Source of the DNA: Cytidiella melzeri
Taxonomy: Eukaryota; Basidiomycota; Agaricomycetes; Polyporales; Irpicaceae
Assembly (NCBI GenBank): GCA_022592445.1
Contig: JABYQR010000527.1
Span: forward strand, 1 to 22,879
Length of the DNA stretch: 22,879 nt
Reading direction: 5' to 3'
This document shows, piece by piece, positions 16,728 through 22,879 of this stretch. The notes under the pieces were generated by a model that saw only the letters and a program-made list of their open reading frames with translations, did not search any database and was not told the DNA's origin. The stretch's first letter is position 1. Every line of letters begins with the position of its first letter. A program made the position numbers and the translations under genes.

Positions 16728-18243
16728 TTGTATTTTTCGAAACCTTGACATCGAGTAGGCTGCGCGACTAAATCTCCTTGTCATCAGCAAAGGTGGGGTT
16801 ATCCGCCAACTTTGTCCAATCGTATTTCCAGTTTTGAACGATACTAACGTACGAACGGTGAGCGACCATGAAAATAACTACACCAGGGCAAACAGAGAAA
16901 GATGTATGCAAAGGTGAAATTCATACAGTGCGCACAGCAAGACGTACGTCCATTCTTGCGCTAGCATGGCTAACACTTAATTACATATGCCTCCTCCCCC
17001 CAACTGACGAATGTTTCCCGAACAACCGTCGTTCACTGTCTGTCGTCTCGCCTGAAGGGCTGGGCTGCCACACATATGGAGACCACAAAAGACCTCGAGA
17101 GCGCGATTCGTGGAGATTCTTACGGTTACAAGGTCCAGCGGCCACGGAAGAAAAAATCACAGCAAAACAACGAAACAATCAAACCTTTTACACCGTTGAA
17201 ATGGGCGGAGTAAAAGAGCTTAGGTTCTTACTTTCACCTTTTTTTCAACGTAAGACACACATAGGCGGTTCGCTATGCGAGGGCAAGCTCGAGGGCAATT
17301 CTGACACGCTCGGGGAGTACCCTCCAGTAGGTGTAGTGCGAGCTCCTCCAGACTTGCCAGGCGACAGGGGGAGTAGACAACGTACGGCTTCGGTTGCCCT
17401 CCCGAGGAAGACAAAGGCTGGAAGATCACAGGATTCGTGTCGCGCTTTGCGTGGTTGGGCTGGTATCGGCTGCAGGGGTCTGATGAGACTGCAAGTAGGG
17501 CTCAGAATAACGTGAGGACGACGACGAGCGGTGCGGATGACGATGCGCGGCCGGAGTAGTCGAACGAGGAGAATGAGTATGCGTGGATGGCTGTGGACGG
17601 GGGAGTGGCGATTATAAGAGGTAAGGCCAGAGTGATGTGCGAGATTGTGAACAGTGGACGCATAATATACCATCGAGACAGCAGGTTGGCAACTTTTACA
17701 AAGAGACCTGCTGTTCTCTATCTCTGTCGAGCTAGTTGAGAGCAGTGCCAGCGATGCTCTGCTCGCTAGTTGAGAGTAGTGCCAGCAAGTGCGATGCTCT
17801 GGTGGGGCAGTGTCATGCTCGACAACGCCTGACGCCTGATGCACGGCCACGAGCACAATCGAGAGACAGTGGAACGCGGTGCTCATCGCCTCGGTAGCGC
17901 CTATCAGAGTCTGGCTGCTACGCTACCATCTTTTGGAATTTTTTCACGAGTGCGGTCTTGGCTACAGCAAGGGGCGTATCATGTTCCAGCACACATAAAA
18001 ACTTGCGCTGCCAACCCACTTTTGTCCCCCCCACAGCTCTGAGAGCATCCCTTCGTTCCATCCCACTCACGCAAGCTAGCACTGGTTGGTGCGCACCATA
18101 TTCATCTACTCATGCGATCCTAAGGCTGACACGTATTGTAGCTCAGCTTGCTTATTTTCCTTCTCCCACTTTCCACGTCCATACCTACGCCCAAACCCAT
18201 CAAAAAAATCCCGTACCTTCAGTCCCTTTCTCACTCTTCAATC
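16728..18243. other. About 1.5 kb with no supportable gene
   Basis: Open frames of about 215 codons occur on both strands (16868-17515 plus, 17245-17886 minus), but neither shows a domain, a convincing promoter or coding-like composition. A 34-bp tandem duplication (17731-17760 and 17765-17800) lies here. The last 250 bp, including CATAAAAA at 17994 and a pyrimidine-rich tract before 18243, are probably promoter and leader of the secreted protein gene. Confidence 0.55.
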
Positions 18244-18988
18244 ATGCGCTACTCCACCACCATCGTACTCGCGTTACTCGCTAGCGTGGGTCCCGCTGTG
18301 TGTGCACCCCTCGATTCTCACACCGTGTCTTCGGACGACCCATCCTACGAATCTACCACGACTGCTGCCCAGGTGGATGACGGCGTCGGCACTCTGTAAG
18401 CTGAATATGTTCATGAATGTCCCACGGAGCATTGACTTGGCTTTCTCCAGCCTTCCCCGCGAACCACTTGTACAGTCTGTAGAGCTACTCTCTCGCCGGA
18501 GTGGCTGGCGGCCTGGCCAAGGCATGCCGGTGCCTGATACATCGGGGTCTGGTGTTACTTCATCGGGTGCGGAGTATGATCGGTATCCCGGTGGTTTTAT
18601 GTTGCCTTATCATCCTGGTAACCCTGCTGCTATGCCAATGCCGCAAACTGCGGCGTCTGGTTTTCCGTATGGCGGGATGCCGCACGCGGCTCCTTACTCC
18701 GCTACAGGGGCACCGCCTGAGTGGCAACCTGCAAACACGATCCAATCTGCGGCTCAGAAGCCTGGTAAACTAAAACGACTCATGAATAAGCTCGGATTAA
18801 GTAAGACAGTTGAAATGCCTCGGCCTAAAATCACAGCTGGAGAAGTAAATTATGAATTTCGACCGGACCCTGCGGATCCTGGACAGCCTGCGAAGTCTGA
18901 AGAGCCTCAGAGGCCTGGGAAGGAGACAAAGAAGCCTGATCTGAATGAGGAATTTTCTACAGATCTGACGCCTAAGAAGCCTCGGTGA
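18244..18988 (+). CDS. Small secreted protein, one intron
   Basis: Exon 1 is 18244-18395 and exon 2 is 18451-18988. The 55-nt intron has GTAAGC at the donor, TTGAC as a branch-like site and TTTCTCCAG at the acceptor. The product is 229 residues. Residues 1-21 are a clear signal peptide (MRYS, then a hydrophobic core, V-C-A before the cut). After a Ser/Thr/Asp-rich start comes a Pro/Gly/Met/Tyr-rich, low-complexity region (about 85-145). A basic LKRLMNKLG segment and a Lys/Glu/Pro-rich tail follow. There is no recognised domain and almost no cysteine after the signal. The start is chosen for the signal peptide, the A at -3 and the pyrimidine-rich leader. The composition suggests an extracellular or wall-associated protein. 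An effector-like role is only a possibility. Confidence 0.75.
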
Positions 18989-19702
18989 AGCAGGCAAAGT
19001 GGGTGTCCTGGCAGGGCGCGGTGCGGAGGCGGAACACAAAACAGTGAGTCTCAGAATTGATTCGATCTTGTACTTGATGTTGAAAACCATTCAAAATGAT
19101 CTTCTTTCCGTAGCAAAATTAGAACACCCACCAAAAGGCGATGAACCCCAGTTTTCACACACTCCCGAGTCCATCGATATACACGTTCCCAGTGAGTTAC
19201 TAGTGCTCTTTCGCCTAGTTAGTACTAACATGACGGTTGACACAGTGGACCGGGAGAAGTGTGATAGTTCACGGTGTCGACAGGAGAGGATGATGAACGT
19301 AGCGTTTCGGATGATATGATGTATGACTTTTTCTGTCTCGTTAAAAGTGCAGGATGCGATTGTTGGTTTTTTTTGGACTGCTCGGCTGAATAGCGTGTGT
19401 GCGACGTACACTGTTGAGTCTCAGAAAGTGCGATGGCACCAGGAGGCGAACCATGAGATAAAATCACCCTCGAGCGAGGTCGTAGCTACACCACCAAATT
19501 GCTCGGCTGACCCGTTGATATCCAGCAATGAGATGCGGGGCTGCCAAATAGCAACATACATGGCCATCCCTCAGAGCGTCAAGCGAGATCGCAGCACTGA
19601 TCTCTTTGCGCAATTCACTGGCTCTCCTGGGAGCTCCCGATCGACGTCCTCCGTCACTGACTTCAAGATCCATGGACAATATTATTTTCACAGTGGCTTC
19701 AG
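18989..19702. other. Intergenic region between two converging genes
   Basis: Between the stops of the secreted protein gene and the transposase-family gene. A frame of 106 codons (18999-19319) and similar minus-strand frames show no recognisable content. A run of T (19362-19373 area) is present. I found neither terminal repeats nor a target duplication that would mark the end of the transposase element. Confidence 0.5.
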
Positions 19703-22700
19703 TTAAGCTACATCACCCTCGGCCAACCGGCCAACCTCCGACGGACCCGGTGCTGCAGGCAGCGTCATCGCTGCCTGCTTCTTCTTCTCTCTTGTATTCT
19801 TTGCCTTTGCCTGTGTCTCTGCTCTCTTCGCCGGACCGCTGACTCGTAAACCTTCTGCTATCTGCCGGTGAAATGCTTCCCGATCTGGGACTAAAGGAAC
19901 GGGCGTTGTCAGGCTGCGCGGAAGGATCGAACGAACCAGATGGGCATTGTGTAGGGCGTGCATATTCAGTATGTAGCGGCCATCATCGCGATGCACAACT
20001 GATTTTACTGAAATTTTTGTTCTCAGCCGTTCTTGTATGACAACTTTGTCTGAGTCGGCCAGTTCGCATCGCCCGGTTCTGCAATCGTGCTGAGCATTGA
20101 AGATGAACTGAATTGACTGTTGAATCGGTGAGCATTGCTGTAAGCAAACATTGGTTACTGTAACTTACCTTGGGATTTACTGCATAGACTTTTTGCGAGC
20201 GGCTTAATATAGGCATGTTGAAATGCTCGTCTCGATGATCGAACACGTCGAAATGTTCTACCAGTACCATCGCTTTGTCTGGTGAGCCATTTGCGTCCGC
20301 GTGCTGCGCTATTCTGAGAATTCTCCCTGCGTGCGCGTTCTAGGCCGATATCGTGTCAACGGCCTTCACGACTGGCGGGAAACAGGTATTCAAGTACCTC
20401 ATCGAAGTTGAAAAACACCCAAGAGTTCTCCTTACAGATGTCGTGCGACTGCGAAATAACTGCCTTCCCCTGGATCCAGGGACCTTCGCGCTGTTCGTCT
20501 AGTTCAATGCTGGCTCCGGTTACCACCGTGTGAGAGCCAGCCACTTGAAAGAGCTCGCCCCATGTCCATGATTGCCGCTTGCGAGCGGGTGCAAGATGTA
20601 TAATACCTGCTTTATAACATCAGTTTGTGGATGCCATGCTTGTGCAGATCGTACCGGCTTCAACGTTTGAAGTATCAGCCCAACCCAGCCGACGCTGTAG
20701 CTCCGGGCTGCACCGTAAGAATTCTCGGACATTTTTACCGGCGCGAATGTACCCTCCCTTTCCATCTTTCCACCAGCCGCCACTTACTTGGTGTTTAAAG
20801 CGCTCCATGCCCCCCAAGGTTGTAGCAATATCTCGACTGGGTGCCAGGTGATTTGATAGAATGCTACACATCCGGAAGACGGCATTCCAGCATTCAAAGA
20901 CCTCGGTTGAATACAGAATTGCGGGGCCGAAGCGACGTATGTTGTTAACCAGATGTGTGAGGATATGCAGCTTAGCCTTTGTAATTATACGCCGCGGGTC
21001 AAACATCGCCCATGCGTCGAGTAGGTTGCCAATCAAAATGTCGAGGTCAGTCTATATTGAGGTGAGCGGTTTGTCAAATCACTATGAAGGCAGATTACGG
21101 TACACACAAGATATTGTTCCATATCCGCAATTTCCGGGATCCAGAGATGCGCCCCAAGTTCCCCGGTAGCCTTCCATACATTGAAGATTGTGTCAGTGCA
21201 TAAGTCCGAAAGATGAAAGACGGCTAGTTGTTGAAGGCATTTGAAGTGCTTCCCAATGAGGGAATTCTTGTATTGCACCAAATACTTTGCTCTGGGCGGG
21301 GCGATGCTCAGTCCGTCGATGTCAGTTGCCTGTAGACGAACAGCAAATAATTCCTCCTTCTTCTTATCCCACGGACTGCTGGTTTCATGCCAGACATATT
21401 TGTCGTTTCCGAGCAGGAATGAGTGAAGGATTTCGACGGCCGTGTCACGGTGTGGGTCAATTCCTGGGATCATGTTGTCAGCAGGCGTCGGACAAATAAA
21501 TCACTTGTGGAACAGACGAGCACCTCGACGACTCAACAGTATGTTGTAGTGGAATCCTGGAATCAAATCCCTGGGCCGCTGGCCGCTGTCTGCCTCCGGG
21601 GGCAAATCAACGAACCAATTCCAGAGTGAGTCCTGGATTGTGTCTATGACCTCAAGCCTGACTGCCTTTCGAGCATCGCCTTTAAGTCCCTTATTGTTCA
21701 GCCGTGAATCCCGAGTTGGAGGGTCTTTCAGTAGATGATCCTGTTGTTCACGGGCCGAGGCAAGAAGATGCTCAACCCAAAACTGTGCAAGCTTGTCTTT
21801 GACGCCTGTCCGCGTCTGGATGCTCTGTACTGCATCCTTGTTACCCCGGCATGCGACTCGAAGCTGTTCACGAATTACACATGCTGTATCGTCCGCATTG
21901 CGGGGAGTTCCGGGCTAGAAATCATCCAGTGCGCTTATGAGCATTCGCTCCTGAAACTGTGCCACCGAGTTATGGCGTACTTACATGGTACAAGGCCTCG
22001 TACCCTTCGTCAGTCTCTTTTTCAGCATCTGCCCCTCCGACTGTATCACGACGGCAGTTCCGGTTGCCTTTGACCCCAATGTGCGAACAATCCTCTGATT
22101 GTTGCGGGTTGTCTGCAGGAAGAAGATGTTCGGTGATTTGAAAGATGACATCCTGCCCCAGTTGGCAATCATACGCATCATGCCAGGCATCATCAGTACT
22201 GCAAGTTGCATGCACACTAGATCAGCAAGCAAGTGTTGTCGTCTGGTGGTTGTCACTTACAAATCACTTGATACGCCGGCCAGTTGTTCAGACGACGATG
22301 CAAAGGTTGAGGTGGATACAAACCGAACGGAAAACTCCTGGGCAAGTTTCTTGTGAGGGATACAGGTGTTCTGGATGTAGACGTTGGTATGTGCATTGTA
22401 TTGTTTACTGACATTGCCTGAAACATCGTCGCTCCAGGGCATTGCACGCAATCGAAACATTGGCCGGCCATCGGCTTTGATGCGCAGAGGATTTACTGTT
22501 TCTGATGTCCATGGAAACAAGGATGACTCTAGCAAGCACATTCTTTCTTGAGCCTGCCAGTGGAGTATGCACAGAATATACGCACGTAGAAAAGTCACTT
22601 TCTGAAACTCATTTTTCAGGTCGAGAATATTTTCACGCAGCTTGCTTGCTCGAACCCGTACCACACTTGGGTCTGCAAACAGAAAAATAGTTTTGCCTTC

Positions 22701-22878
22701 CAGACAATAATCAGTATCAGAGCAAGTGCAAGGAAGTATTGCAGTTGCTCGCCTGGGAATCATAAGTGACAGGATAAGCCTCTGCGTGTACCTCCCCATT
22801 GACGGTAATCCATTTAACAGGCATCACAAAATTCCGGTCATCGACTCTTGCTAATTCTTTGATGAAATAATGTCGATG
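19703..22878 (-). CDS. Plavaka/tnp2-like transposase-family protein, 5' end outside window
   Basis: Eight exons: 22553-22261, 22198-21985, 21914-21524, 21463-21108, 21051-20655, 20606-20398, 20339-20169 and 20116-19703, all in phase. All seven introns are 48-70 nt, AG-ending, with GT donors; the third donor (21523) is weak and a site at about 21533 is an alternative. The exons encode 814 residues to a TAA. Motifs recall the abundant agaricomycete Plavaka transposase family: SDDVSGN with a KQYNAH run, ADNPQQSE followed by SHIGVKGN, EILHSFLLGNDKYVW, STEVFECWNAVFR, FNAQHDC and HALHNAHLVR. Candidate catalytic acids are in SDDVSGN, ADNPQQ and STEVFE (inference). Upstream of 22553 a further exon (22676-22599) and a partial one near 22878-22755 are visible, but the join between them is unresolved (GC-AG intron or a lesion). 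Family recognised from memory of motifs, not searched. Confidence 0.75.
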
Positions 22879-22879
22879 A

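Noticed and set aside
16868..17515. 215-codon plus-strand frame, and the overlapping 213-codon minus-strand frame at 17245-17886
   Set aside because: Composition is irregular, there is no domain, signal or splice pattern, and the two frames overlap each other; chance frames in GC-rich DNA are likely.

Overview
The window looks like a transposon-rich stretch of a filamentous basidiomycete chromosome, most likely an agaricomycete. The support is 45-70 nt GT-AG introns, two Ty3/gypsy chromoviruses, a basidiomycete-type (Plavaka/tnp2-like) transposase, and a short secreted protein gene with one 55-nt intron. No rRNA, tRNA or CRISPR was recognised. All calls come from reading the sequence; no database search was run.

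Left part (1 to about 13507): a nested retrotransposon pair. The host element, called A here, is a decayed chromovirus. It enters at the left edge a few bases before gag, and gag, protease, RT, RNase H and integrase are all recognisable but broken by frameshifts. A second element, B (4654-12323), is inserted between A's integrase C-terminus and A's chromodomain, with a 5-bp target duplication CTGGC on both sides. B is complete: two 622-bp LTRs differing at one seen position, an intact gag, and an intact pol (protease, RT, RNase H, integrase, chromodomain).

B carries three notable control features. First, gag and pol are joined by a textbook -1 frameshift signal (GGGAAAA, 6-nt spacer, 9-bp GC-rich stem). 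Second, there is no tRNA-type primer site. Instead, the 12 nt just after the 5' LTR are exactly complementary to the predicted 5' end of the RNA, as in Tf1-type self-priming. Third, a complete minus-strand gene lies between pol and the 3' LTR. It has its own TATA box, a 16-nt first exon, a 52-nt intron, a perfectly spaced Zn2Cys6 cysteine cluster and coiled coils. The LTR U3 holds a 16-bp palindrome of the form CCG-N10-CGG, a site geometry typical of Zn2Cys6 proteins. Together these suggest, as inference only, a retrotransposon with its own antisense-encoded regulator.

Middle (13508-18243): the end of A's 3' LTR, then a decayed gene of unknown function, then a non-coding zone. That zone holds several copies of GTTTTTACGAACAC (one set forms a 12-bp hairpin with hAT-like ends) and an 851-bp TA-flanked inverted-repeat element. 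About 1.5 kb beyond it has no gene I can support.

Right part (18244-22879): a small spliced gene for a secreted protein on the plus strand, and, converging on it, the last 814 residues of a transposase-family gene on the minus strand. That gene reads open through eight exons and seven introns. Its 5' end lies beyond the window.
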